A stretch of DNA of 64,000 nt from Trissonchulus latispiculum (taxonomy: Eukaryota; Nematoda; Enoplea; Enoplida; Ironidae): the NCBI GenBank assembly GCA_030248195.1, contig JASAND010000573.1, positions 1 through 64,000 on the forward strand. The letters run 5' to 3'. Of this stretch, positions 11,459-24,400 are shown piece after piece. The position numbers and the translations under genes were made by a program. The notes under the pieces were generated by a model, which saw only the letters and a list, made by a program, of their open reading frames with translations, searched no databases and was not told the origin of the DNA. Numbering within the stretch: the stretch's first letter is position 1; each line of letters opens with the position of its first letter.

Positions 11459-12496
11459 TCACAGAAATTAGAACACTGTTTGCATTCTAAAGCCCGAAGC
11501 AAATTAGACATACGCCAGCGGTTTTCGAGCTTAACAAGTTAAAAGTAAGGCGAGTGAGCGTACGGAAACATGTATTGGGTACACATTTGTGGAAGGGAGA
11601 TAACAAGGTACACGATTGTGGGGTGAGGTCAGCATGAACATGAGCATGTACCTGCAGCTGATAACAGAGAAATTCCCAGCTGTCACACTCTTACTACGTA
11701 CTCTTGCGATAACCTGTCTGCTAACTATGCAACACACAACTACTCTCAACTTAAGCACCACGCTAATGAACGATCACTTAATTTTAACCAACAATGTGCT
11801 TCTAAACACACAAACACCGAGGACCAAAACGATTTAATCAGAATACAATCCGACATACCAACCGTATACAACAAAAACATGCCGTAAGATTTGAAAAAGC
11901 TGAAGTTCGGTAATAAAAGTTAACGTCTTGCACAGAGTAAACGCAATGCATTTTGTATCTGTCACCAAGGTTAAAATTTTAAAACGTAAACTACATACGA
12001 TTCATTCCTCATATTTCAAAATATTTTGATAAATCTAATTTTACTTTCATAGTTGGCTCTACTACAACTTCAGTTTTCCAAACCCATTAGGTACATCAAA
12101 TCAAAAGTATAACATCAAAGCCCAAAAACTGAAAATTTTTGCTTTCATAGAATGATCACATGAATAAATACATGCACAGCTGCAGCTGCCACTAAACAAT
12201 GTTGGGTCTGAAATAAACAATGAAGTTCAACTACAACGGATTCGCTATAAAACTATGATGCATGTACGCAAAGTAATTCGCATGATTAAGATCGTCTACA
12301 CAGTCAATGCTTACCAAATTTTGCTAAGTGTCAAAATTATTAAAAGCATTTAAAACAATGCTTGAAATGATGAAAACAAACGACAATAATAACAAATAAT
12401 AATAATAATAATAACAAACAACTTTTGAAACAAACTCCAGGTCCAGTCTCAGTCCAACATCTGATAACAAATATGAAACTATTAGCTGCTTTTATC
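11459..12496. other. Non-coding stretch 3' of eIF3g
   Basis: Several short overlapping frames on both strands show no family features. It should include the eIF3g 3' UTR, with an ATAATA-rich low-complexity tract near 12385-12420. Confidence 0.4.
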
Positions 12497-15400
12497 TTAA
12501 GTTCCGGTTGGTCTGGAAATTTATTATACAGAAAAGTCAGAAAGGAAAAAGTTGCTAACCTTGCCCATTCAACCTTTAAAATCAAATGGTCGTAGCGATG
12601 ACCGGATATGACGTGGATAGCTTTTTCTGCATCGTCGCGAGAAGCATATGTCACAAATGCAAAACCCTGTCAATTAATACATGTTTAGCTAATTATTAAA
12701 AATTATTAAACAAGACTGCACATTAACACTTTACAAGCATCATAAGAATTAGATAGTATAGCGTCCAAGTAGTAATAATTGCACTGCCCTTATTAATTCG
12801 AGTAAAACCAAAAATATCTCTGAACACGAAAGCAGGTCAAAAATCCTTGAACTTACAAAAACAAAACAATAAGTACATTATAAAATTCTGTACTATAACA
12901 ATCTGTATAGAATACCTTAGACTTATTTGTGACCTTATCCTTGGCTAAAAATATTCGCATAACTTTGCCGGAATTTGAAAACAGCTCCCTTAGATCTTCA
13001 TCCGTAGTGTCTTCTGGTAAATTCGTAACACGGACAGTGAAATCATCTGAAAAAACAAAAACAACCGTGTGTAAGGGAAAAAGAAGTTTAACATCCGACA
13101 TTGCAGAGCCTACATTTAGCGAAAACGTCCCATCCAAGCCATTCAATATAAAACGAATCTAACCCAACACTTCCAAATAAGTAAGTTAAAACTATCAATG
13201 CCTACTTGCTACAAGTACATAAATTTTACACGTAATTCACATTTTAATTTCAAATTTTAAAATATGCCAACCTCGTCTCTGTGAATCCATTCCAGGGCGA
13301 CCACCGCCTCGCATTGCCGGGGAAACATAGGTACCAGCTTTAATTTTCTCTGAAGCATCGCGGGCTCTAGCCGCTGCTGCTGAAACAGGAAAAATTGAAA
13401 AAATGAAGAATACAAAAAGAACACTCTTTTCAATAAGATGCACATATGCCAAAGCAATAAGCAAGCACCAGAATTATGATAGCAGCCTTTACAACTGCAC
13501 AAGTAAGTCAAAACACGTAGTTTCGATCTTTTCCATTGCGAAAAAGTGCAGGGCTTATTGCAGTGGAGGGCAGGGATGGGGTGCCACGGCCACCCCACAA
13601 ACGACTTTTCCCTTGAAAAAATGGAACGCCCATTTGGTATAAAATTTTGTTCAAAAATCGCGTTTTGAAAACGTTCAAAAATACAATCTCTGCTCGATTT
13701 TTGCCTTTTTAAACACTAAATCATAATTAATTTAATCAAAATTAATCAAAAGCAAATTAATTTTGCACTATGAACTAACATTTTGCCGGGGGCGCTGTAA
13801 AATAACATATTCATGTTTAGAATCATTTCGAAAATTCCGCCCCTTAACAGTCTTCCCTCCCACTTCCCAGAGAGTCTACAGAGCCCACACCCCATCAAAG
13901 ATTCCCTACAAATCCCAGAATGGGGTGGCGTGGCGACTACTTCCACTACTGGGGCACGCTCTAAGTGCTATAAAATTGTCCAAAACCCATGAAAAGTATC
14001 CTGCTGTCTATGTATACTGCTATAAGCTAGCAAAAGACAATAGAAATTATAGACCAAAAATCCATAAAATTTGGCAGTTTCTGGGCACCGAAAAGGAATA
14101 AGGGGCTAAGGGCAGAAGATGGGGTATGGTTGAGTCGGGGGGGGGCAAAAGTGGGTGTGGGGTGCTCCCGTCCCCAATCAAAAAGACCAGTTCATTACAA
14201 TTCCTTATACGACAGGCGCATCCAATTCAGCTGCTTACGATCTTCTGCGTTTTCATCCACTGAATTCAATATTCTCTGTGATTCCTCAATCTCTCGTTTA
14301 TAAGGACAGGCAAATGAGTGATGATCTGGAGATCTGCAGTATTTGCAGGCTCGCAGTGTTCCGGCTTCCTTCAATTTCGTCAATGGATCATCATCCATGC
14401 GAATTTCCAACATCTGAAATTCATAGAACAAGATAGAATTATGAGCATATGCATCAATATAATATAATTATGATAATTATATTATATTGATTAATATGCA
14501 ACTAGAACTGATCCAACGCATAAGCATACGTAAGAATTTAAGTACGCATATAATACGCACCCAGAAATTACAACAAAACGGCATAACAAAGGCAAAACCC
14601 AGTGAAACGGTTAGGTACATTCTCTATAAGATCAACAAATCACCATGCATAGGCAAATAAATAAGTACGTATATAGATAAAATAAAGAAACTCTCATTAA
14701 ACCGCAGTCATACATCTCCAGCTCGGTTCCGAATAAACTGCACATTAACTTCATCTGATAGAAATGTATTAGCAGGATTAGGGCCCGGTGGATCTTGGTC
14801 ACAATCGCCAAATTTTGTCCATTTCTGAAACATGATAACAGATGGAACAATGTCAGAATTTTGTAATTAATCGGAACAGATGGCACCACCACCTACAGTG
14901 TCAAATAGATTAGTGGGGAGAAACGGACAGATAAATGTTAAAGTTGCTCCTTGGCGTTGGAACAACCTCCGTGAGAAATATATATGGCGGACAGGGCTGG
15001 CTTATTTCTAGGCGTTTGTGTGGGGAACTTCAAGGTCCCCCACATCGATGTGAGGCTCACCTAAAATGGGGAGTTGTATTTACAGAAATTTTTTAAGTTT
15101 CCATGTATAAAAACTGCCAAAAATAAGACGCTTTAGATGTTGTTAAGCTAAAATAGTGGAAGTGTCATTAAAAACCTTCTGGTTTTATTTTTACTGGGAG
15201 AGAGCTGCCCCGACATTCGGCGACCTCCCCCATAACCCATTGTCAAATTTTACCATTTTTACCTCAGTTTCAAAAATATATATATATGTGCGGCATCGCC
15301 GGAGATTTAAAAAATTTTCGCTTTTTAGCATAAAAACAACTAAAATTAGGCATTTTTAGAGATTTTGGCAGCACATACGTAAAAATTTGCAAATTAATTT

Positions 15401-18400
15401 CTTATGCCTTCCAATGGTGAGCAATGAGAGGAAATTCTAGCCACACCCCCAATAAATTTTGGCCTGGAAACAAGCCAGTCTGGCAACGCCGGAAACTTGA
15501 CACGTTGAAATGACCCTAGTAAAAGTGGCAAAATTCAAATTTTTGAAATATAGGGCTCCTCAACCTGGAAACAGGTGTGTCCTCATATACGCAGCTTCTA
15601 AGAATGTAAATTCGGAATATCAACAAAAAGTTGCTCAACAGGAAAAAAGTTAGTTCATCTATCACCTTTCGGGCCAATAAAAACTCACACGACGCAAAGC
15701 AATCGCTTTCGGAACCAGCTTCTTTTCAATTTTGTACTCAGACGTTATCTAAACATATGAAGAGTGAAGACACAAATTTAACAAGAACAAAAACTGCTCC
15801 TTTGTCGCATGTAAAATACATATGAGTCTTCGTAGGCAGGTTGTACATAAGCACAAACTAGCCTGTAAAATACATATGAGTTCCGTAGGGAGGTTGTAAA
15901 TTAAGGAAAACAAGTTGCAACCGCTTAACATATGAGCCTGTCCTACAACGAGGCTCATATTGGCGTATGTCATAATACGAATAATTTGCAGATATATATT
16001 TTACTTTTATATAAATACATTCTGCTACTGCATAAAGCTTTTCATTACAAATTATCCTGCATATAATGTTGATCAGTCATTATAGTGTGCATATGCTCAA
16101 TACGGTACGCCATGAGGCGCTCTGACTCACAGCCAAGTGGGAACGCATTCTGAGTGTGTATAATGTGAAAGTGTTTCGAGAATGCATTAAAGGTGTGCCA
16201 TAGTGTTTCAGAAAACATCAGGTTGCATGTACAGTTCTACTTGAGCAGTCGTAGTTCACTTCAGTCCATTTCTTCTGGGCCACAACGTCTATTCATTTTT
16301 CCGTAATGAGGATGAAGCTGAGGTTCTTTAATGAGGCTGTAATGTGGAATGCACTGTAACGCCAATACGAGCCTCGTTGTAGGACAGGCTCATATGTATT
16401 TTACAGGCTAGTTTTTGCTTATGTACAACCTGCCTACGAAGACTCATATGTATTTTACATGCGACGAAGGAGCACATTTTGTTCTTGTTTTCTATTATTT
16501 TATATATGTATGATCCTGCAGCAGGTATGCATAGATGTCTTTCAACAGTAGCAAGCAAGCCAACCACAGCACTCCACAACCACTTTGAGCATGCAGTTCT
16601 ATGACAAAAGTTGCTCAGCTCGCTTAGGGCTTTCATTTGGTACCAAATTTTACCACTTTTGAAAAATTTCATTTTTGACCGAAAATCGCCTAAGTCCCCA
16701 CCCCACCCCACCACAGCACTCCACAGCCACTTTGAGCATGCAGTTCTATGACAAAAGTTGCTCAGCTCGCTTAGGGCTTTCATTTGGTACCAAATTTGAC
16801 CACTTTTGAAAAATTTCATTTTTGACCGAAAATCGCCTAAGTCCCCACCCCACCCCACCACAGCACTCCACAGCCACTTTGAGCATGCTGTTCTATGACA
16901 AAAGTTGCTCAGCTCGCTTATGGCTTTCATTTGGTACCAAATTTGATCACTTTTGAAAATTTTCATTTTTGACCCCATGACCTCCCACCGACCTGACCCT
17001 CCAGATGGCAAAGTGGAACCAGCACAGCAAGATGGGTGGGTCAGACGGCAACACGGATGCCAGGAATGAGCTGGGCGCACCAGAAAACCCTATAGACAAT
17101 GTTTTGAGAGGCTATGTACAGTCCTATATGATGTTCCCGGAAGTCGGTACCGACCGGGCCCTCCAGACGGCAAAGTGGAACCAGCACAGCAAGATGGGTG
17201 GGTCAGACGGCAAAACAGACACTGGGACTGAGCTGGGCGCACCAGAAAACCCCTATAGACAATGTTTTGAGAGGCTATGTACAGTCCTATATGATGTTCC
17301 CGGAAGTCGGTACCGACCGGGCCCTCCAGACGGCAAAGTGGAAATGAGCTGGGCGCACCAGAAAACCCCTATAGAGAAAGTTTTGAGAGGCCAAGTAGAG
17401 CCTAGTATGGACCTCCAGGAAACGGTTGCCGACATGACCCTCCAGACGACAAAGTGGAAACAGCCCAGCAAGATGGATGAGTCGGACGGCAAAACAGACA
17501 CTGGGACTGAGCTGGGCGCACCAGAGAACCCCTATAGACAAAGTTTGCAGAGGTTTTGTAAAGCCTACTATGGACCTCCGGGAAGCGGTTACCGACCTGA
17601 CCCCTCAGACGGTCAAGTGGAACCAACCCAGCAACTTGGGTTACTCGGGCAGCAAAACTGATAACGGGAATCGATTCTCCGTCCCAAAAAACCTTTGTAT
17701 GCAAAATTTGAGCCACCCATGTAGCAAAATAAGCGAAAAATTTAAGTTCAAAGTTCAACCCCCCAAAATTCACCAAATTTGGCCGGCCAGTACCGAAAAA
17801 TTACGCACGGAGACGGAAAATCATATAGCATTTGAACGACCCCGATATGTGTACTGTTTAACCATATAGTCAGTATTACCCCATATATAGCCCAATCTGA
17901 CTTATTAAGGCGCCTTTGAAGCATACTTTTTGGCCATTTTAGCGTTTTGGCCGACTTTGGCCCCAAGCCAAAATTTTTTTCCGGCTCCGAGAGGCATAAA
18001 AACTAGCTTATTTTCTTATTTTTGATTTGTACTACAAGAATATATGTGGGTTTCATAGGCAAAAATTTTTCTATCTGTAGTTATTAAAGCTACAAAATCC
18101 CCTTATGAGACATCAAAAGCGAGAAACCGGAAAAAAACATCACTCTCGTAAGCGATTTTTGGGGCAACTTTTTAACGGAAAGTGGTACGGGGATGAAACT
18201 TGGCAAATATACTAAACTCGACACGTACAATTTTTTCCGCACATAATCTGCGCAGGATCTGCGCAGCCTTGTTTTACACGGTCATTCGACCATTTTCACT
18301 CATATTATAGATGATACATAAACAAACTTAGGACGATTTAAAGTAAAATTGGACGGGAATTAACCTACACAGTTACGTACCCATTCTTAATTGGTGGGTA

Positions 18401-21400
18401 AATGGTGCTATTTGTGTAGGAAAACATACAACAGGAGGCTCCCTACAGCTGCAATCATCATTTGAGGTGACATTTCCTGGTTCAAGGGCAGAAAATTCTC
18501 CGAATTGCCTTTACTTTTGTTTAAGGATGCACGGGGACCTGTCCCCGGCCCCGGTAACTACCGGGGCCAAAAATTATCAACATTTTGTAAAGTTTTGACA
18601 TTTTTTGACCAAAATTTTGAATTTTCGAAATTTAAAAAGTGCTACAAATCGTTTGCTTTCCCGCCGATATGAATGAAAACAACGATAGTAACGTTTGTAT
18701 ATATATAAAAAATTATTGCAAAATTTAAAGTTTCCAGAAAATTTTTGAAAATTTTCGATTTGGGCCCCCAATTTCCAGGCCCCGGTCCCGGCTGAGGCCA
18801 CGATGAGGTCCCGGCCCCGGCCCCGACCCCGGTAGTGGCGGCCCCGGTGCATCTCTACTTTTGTTTATATACCACTAGATTCACACAAATGTAAAAAGGT
18901 TTTTTCACAAAATATAAGCAACAATAAAATTGGATTGAGTGAGAACTGAGGTTTTCATGTCTATAAGCGTAAGGAAAATTTTGTTCCAGGTCACAGGCTA
19001 TGTGACAGCTTTCTATAAGCAAACATAACGTAGCAAATAAACTCATATAATGCACCTCCACTTTCGTACAGGCCCGCACCCAGGATGAAAAGGGGGTCCA
19101 AGGCTATGTAAATGCAAGGGTCTGGGGTTGGAGGGCCTCCAGAAATTGGAAAATTTTTGCATTTTTTCAAAAAAATAGTATATATATACACAAAGTATAT
19201 AAAGTTTTTAAAAACAGCTGTTTTGTCATAAAAATAGCAAAAAATTTTTGTTTTGTCACCCCAAAAGAGGGTCTAGACCCCATGAACCCCCTGGGTGCGG
19301 CCTTGTTTGGTAGGGACCTGCCAAGACTACATAAATGGAAATGATACTACAGTTGGAAACGAGTTCCAGGTGAAGTTCTATTACCGATAGGGAGACGCAA
19401 AAAATTCAAATGCCATCTGATTTCTAGTCACAGTTGCTATAACCTACGTACCGACTTCTACACTGCTATTATAATATTTTCCCATGCAATATATATATAT
19501 AATCATACATAAGTATATGTATACGTACCTTAATTTTTTCGTCACTTTCACTAAATTTATACTCTGTAACGTATTTAACGCCATCTTTAATATATTCCTG
19601 ACGTGGTGGAAGAACAGCTGCAACGCAAATAAGAATTACAGAATTAGTTCTAAATTTGTCGACACAAATCATATATACATGCGCAAGGGGTGTACTGGAG
19701 GTGTACCAGGTACACCCTAATTTCAGAGGGGAACCGCGCAGTGCGCAAGCAAAATCAAGGGGACCGCGCAGCGCGAAAGAAGCGAGCGCTACCTATACTG
19801 TCAAACTTGCGCAATACAGCGTAAACTGTTCGGAAAAACTAAGTTCTAAGATAAAATAAGATAAGATAATGTTTACTTCCAGAAAGTATATACATATTCG
19901 CAACAATATAATAAGCAAAGCAATATATAGGTTTAAACCCATTTGATTCAGGGGGCCCACCCAGAAGAGGGTCGGTCATCTGCTGTTGGTACAATCATCT
20001 GGATCATCTGGATATACTTGTTTACTACGACATATTTATCCTGGATCGCTCTATGCTCCGATGTGTTCAGGATTTCAGCTTTCCAAATATTATTTAGCCT
20101 ATTATCCTGAGTTGTTTGTGCTTCCTTTGCTTTACTAATTTCCTTTTACCTATATATCTAATCTGTTACTTTCTCTTCTCATTTTGCTGCTTATTAACTG
20201 CTGGTATTATTTAATTTCCTTCCTTAGTTTACTATTGATCATCGGAATGGCACCACCGCGTCCTCAGTCGGGTACACCAAATTCCGGCATTCGCGAATCT
20301 TGCAAAATCTGTGAAGGCATTGTTGGTACGGCTGATTACGTGCTTCAGTGCAGTAAATGTTCAGGATCGATTCACTCAAGGTGCCTTGGATTGACGGACA
20401 GCCAGTTTAATCAGCTGTCCAAAATGCCCCCGGACATCGTAAACATTATGTGTATCGGTTGCAAACAGTCAATTGCCAGCCTGGAGCAACGGCTTCTGGC
20501 CATTGAGGCTAGACTTGCTGCGCCACCCACTCCGAATGCGCCACCGGTGGCCCTTTCTGAAGATGTTATTGGAATGATAGTGGCTAAGGTGGTGAACACG
20601 GTCATGTCCAAAATGGTCGAAGTTGCTAACGATATTACCTCCGAGGCTATCGAAGCGGATGGTAAAAAGAACAATCTAGTTTTGGTCGCTCTGCCAGAAT
20701 CGGACGATGTTCAGGAGCTTCAGTATGTCCATTCCGTTTGTGATAAGTTGAAGATTGATCGTGCTAGCGTGGCCGATGTGTTCAGAGACGGTCGCCCTCC
20801 CCGTTCACCGGATCGCTCTCGCATCATTAAGATTAAGTTTTCGAATCAGACTAGTCGCCGGTCCTTTCTTACCGGCTATAAGGATGTGAGAGCTGATTTG
20901 GGATATGGGGAATCATGGGTTAGACCGGATCTGACATTTCGGCAACGGCAGCGCGAACGACAGTTGGTTTCTGAATTGAAAGATAGGCGTGCTAAGGGAG
21001 AAAATGTTAAGATTGCTCGTGGTCAGATTGTGGTTGTTGCTGTTCCTAACTCAACACCCTCAAATTCTAACCCTCCCCCAACTAACTCCCCAAACCAATA
21101 GGTGGCCCTAACCATATTTCTACTGATTCCACTACCGGTAACGTTAAATGTTTGTATTTCAATGCGCAGTCACTTACAAATAAGTTTGATGAATTTAATC
21201 GTATACTTATTGAAAGCAAATTTAAAATTATTGGGGTTACTGAAACATGGCTAAGTCCTCAATTTCCCAATTCTTTATTTCTTCAAAATTCTGAGTACAC
21301 AGTCTTTCGTCAGGACAGGCATCAGCGTGGCCATGGTGGCTGTTTGCTTATGGTCAATAACTGTGTACCAAGCAAACTTGATTTCTCATATAGCTACGAT

Positions 21401-24400
21401 GGTTTTATTGAAGTTCTTGGTGTCAAAATTTTGTTAAACGAAGTAAATATATTAGTAATCGTAATTTACCGATCGCCAGCAACTCCGCCTGCAACTGATA
21501 GCCAATTATGTGACTTACTAAATGACTTGAACGGCAACAGCGACCTTCTGATCATGGGAGATTTTAACCTTCCTGGTATAGCTTGTGCTGAAAACGGTCT
21601 TAGTCTTAATGCTGGTATCGGTCACGCAAACTACTTGCATTCTTTCTGGAATCTTGGTCTGCAGCAAAAAGTCCGCGTACCAACCAGAAATAATGCTATT
21701 CTTGATTTGGTTTTAACCAATGATGATATGCTAGTCAGTCAAATGCATGTTGACGTACCTTTCAGCACAAGTGATCACTGTTCTGTTAAATTTGCTTTAA
21801 ATGTAACTGGACAGGAGGATGAAAACGTGCAAAATACGTGTTATTCTATCAAAAAAGGAAATTACATAGATATGAATAACTTTTTGGGAAGTTTAGACTG
21901 GACCTGCCTTTTTGCTAATGATGTGACAGTTTCTGATATGTGGTTAACCTTTATGAATGTACTTGACTATGCGATGTATATGTACATACCTAAGGTTGTC
22001 TGTCGTGATAGCAGACGAAATGTGTGGTCTCAAAGTACAGCAAGGGCTTATACGAAAAAAAGGTGTTTGTGGCGTCGGTACAGACAAACCCGAACAGCCG
22101 CACTTCTAGCAAGATATAAGCAGGCAGCTAAAGCTGCAAAGAAAGCTGCCAACGATGAAATTGAAAGTCGTGAGAGGAAAATTCTCAATGCCTCAAATCA
22201 GCGCAGTTTTTTCAATTATGTAAATTCTAAACTAAGTTCCAAAGGTACAATTCCAGTTCTTTGTAGGAATACTACTTTGTGTACCTCAAAACATGAAAAA
22301 GCCGATATTTTACAGGACCATTTTTTGTCTGTTTTTACAAATGATGATAATAATCTACCGCAGTTTGAGGTTAGAACCCAACATTCTATGACAGAGATTG
22401 ATATATCGCAAGAAAAAGTTTATAATTTACTAAAATCATTGCCGTCTAAATTATCGACAGGCCCGGATAACGTCTCATGCTATTTCTTGAAAAGGATTGC
22501 TTCATCCGTCGCCGAACCATTAACACTTATTTTTCAAACGTCTGTTCAGACCGGCCAGCTGCCTACTGATTGGCTGAGTGCGCTGGTAGTGCCAATTTAT
22601 AAAAAAGGCGAAATTTCAGACCCTTCAAATTACCGTCCAATCAGTCTAACCTCTGTTGTTTGTAAGGTTTTAGAACGCATTATTAAGGATGAAATAGCTC
22701 ATTTTCTTAAACAGCATGGCCTTCTTACTCGCAGTCAACATGGATTTCTTAGTAATAGGTCTACACTGACAAATCTCTTAGAAAGCTCCAGGTCTTGGTT
22801 TATAGCAAAAAATGAAAGAAAATCTGTTCATTCTGTTTATATAGATTTTGCAAAAGCTTTCGACACTGTTTCACACCAGAAATTAATCTATAAGCTGGAA
22901 AAGTATGGAATAAGTGGCAATGTATTAAAATGGATAACCGCGTTTCTGACAGGAAGAAGCCAGAGGGTTAAGGTTGGAGATTACCTTTCCTATACTGGCA
23001 GGGTAACGAGTGGTGTACCTCAGGGATCTGTCCTTGGACCTCTTTTGTTTTTGCTTTATATTAATGACTTACCAGACTGTATAAGAAATGGAGAAATTTC
23101 ACTCTTTGCGGACGATGCAAACATTTTCTATGTTTTGGATAGGTCTACTCAGTTCAGTGTTGGTTTGCAAGAAGACTTAGATAGGCTGTATGAGTGGTCC
23201 AGACTATGGCAGCTAAATATTGCTCTTAATAAATGTTTTGTTTTTGTCTGTGGTACCGTGAATAATGTATTGCCTACTTACCGTTTAGGTGATGTGGCGC
23301 TTGACTGTTCTTTAAAGGCAAAAGATCTAGGGGTCTGGATGACCTCAAACTTAAAAGTCAGTTTGCAGTGTACTGAAATTTCCAAAAAAGCAATGCGGGT
23401 ATCTGCGTGTATTTTTCGAGCCTTTAAGACCAGAAAAACAGACTTCCTCCTGCGGATGTTTAAAACATATGTTAGACCAATTTTTGAATATGCTAGTGTT
23501 ATATGGTCGCCATATTTACTTCAATTGAAAGGGTTCAACGTTCTTACACCTAAAGAATACCTGAAATAACAAATTTGACTTATACAGAAAGATTGCAGTT
23601 TCTAGGTCTTAAAAGTCTGGAATATAGAAGATTATGTTTTGACCTAAAACTAGCTTATCAAATTGTTTCAGGAACAATTGACTTACCGTTTGAAAATTAT
23701 TTCCACTATGATAACGTATTTAGTCATCGCTACCATATTTTGAAACTTGTTGAGACTAGAACAACTTTAGACGTGGTACAGAACTCTTAGTTTTTCAGGA
23801 ATCCTAAATTATGGAACGCGTTACCTGAACATGTAGTAACTCAGGATAGTCTGCACAATTTTACTGTAGAGTTGGATAAAATATGTCTAGATGCTTTTCT
23901 TAAAGGGCGGGGGGTTAGGTGACCACCGTGTCCTCTCCCACCCTATACTCATTACGTTTGCTTTACCTTTGCTACTGTTTCTGTATCAGTATTATGCCGT
24001 AATCATGTGCTGGAGGAACGCCGGATCTTGTAGGATGTTATTGTAACGTAACTCGCCGTAGTATTGTAAAGCCGGCGCTTTTGAGTATTAAAATTCTTCT
24101 TCTTCTTCTTCTTCTTCTATAAACAATTAGTAACCATTGAAGTTATATACAGGTTTTGAACTGGAAGCACAAAAAATGTGTTAGTTTTGAAGAGCTTCGT
24201 AAGCACATTACAATCTGTGAAGTGAATGGAAAACGTATTCAGAAATTCAGCAGGTGTGCATATTTGCGAATACTTTGAAAATTTTTGTCGCAATCCCTGC
24301 TGCTTGTTCTACGGCTCTCGCCTCTCCACGTCGCCCGACCCCCCTCCCGTTGTGCGAAGGGGGACCGCGCAAAATACTTTCAGGTACATGTATGACACAA

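Larger units (their letters stand above)
19930..24118 (+). mobile_element. CR1-type non-LTR retrotransposon, nearly complete, lightly damaged
   Basis: It lies in the large eIF3g intron, opposite to the gene's direction. It has a 5' leader, ORF1 (20247-21101), ORF2 (21152 to about 23922) and a 3' end in a (TTC)n tract at about 24090-24118, a tail style known in CR1/L2-type elements. The 5' boundary is approximate. The only obvious damage is one frameshift and two stop codons in the last part of ORF2, so it is probably a recent insertion. Confidence 0.85.

Noticed and set aside
16328..17661. Long open frames with repeated peptides (250 and 218 codons)
   Set aside because: They track tandem DNA units whose length is near a multiple of three, overlap on opposite strands, and show no family motif.
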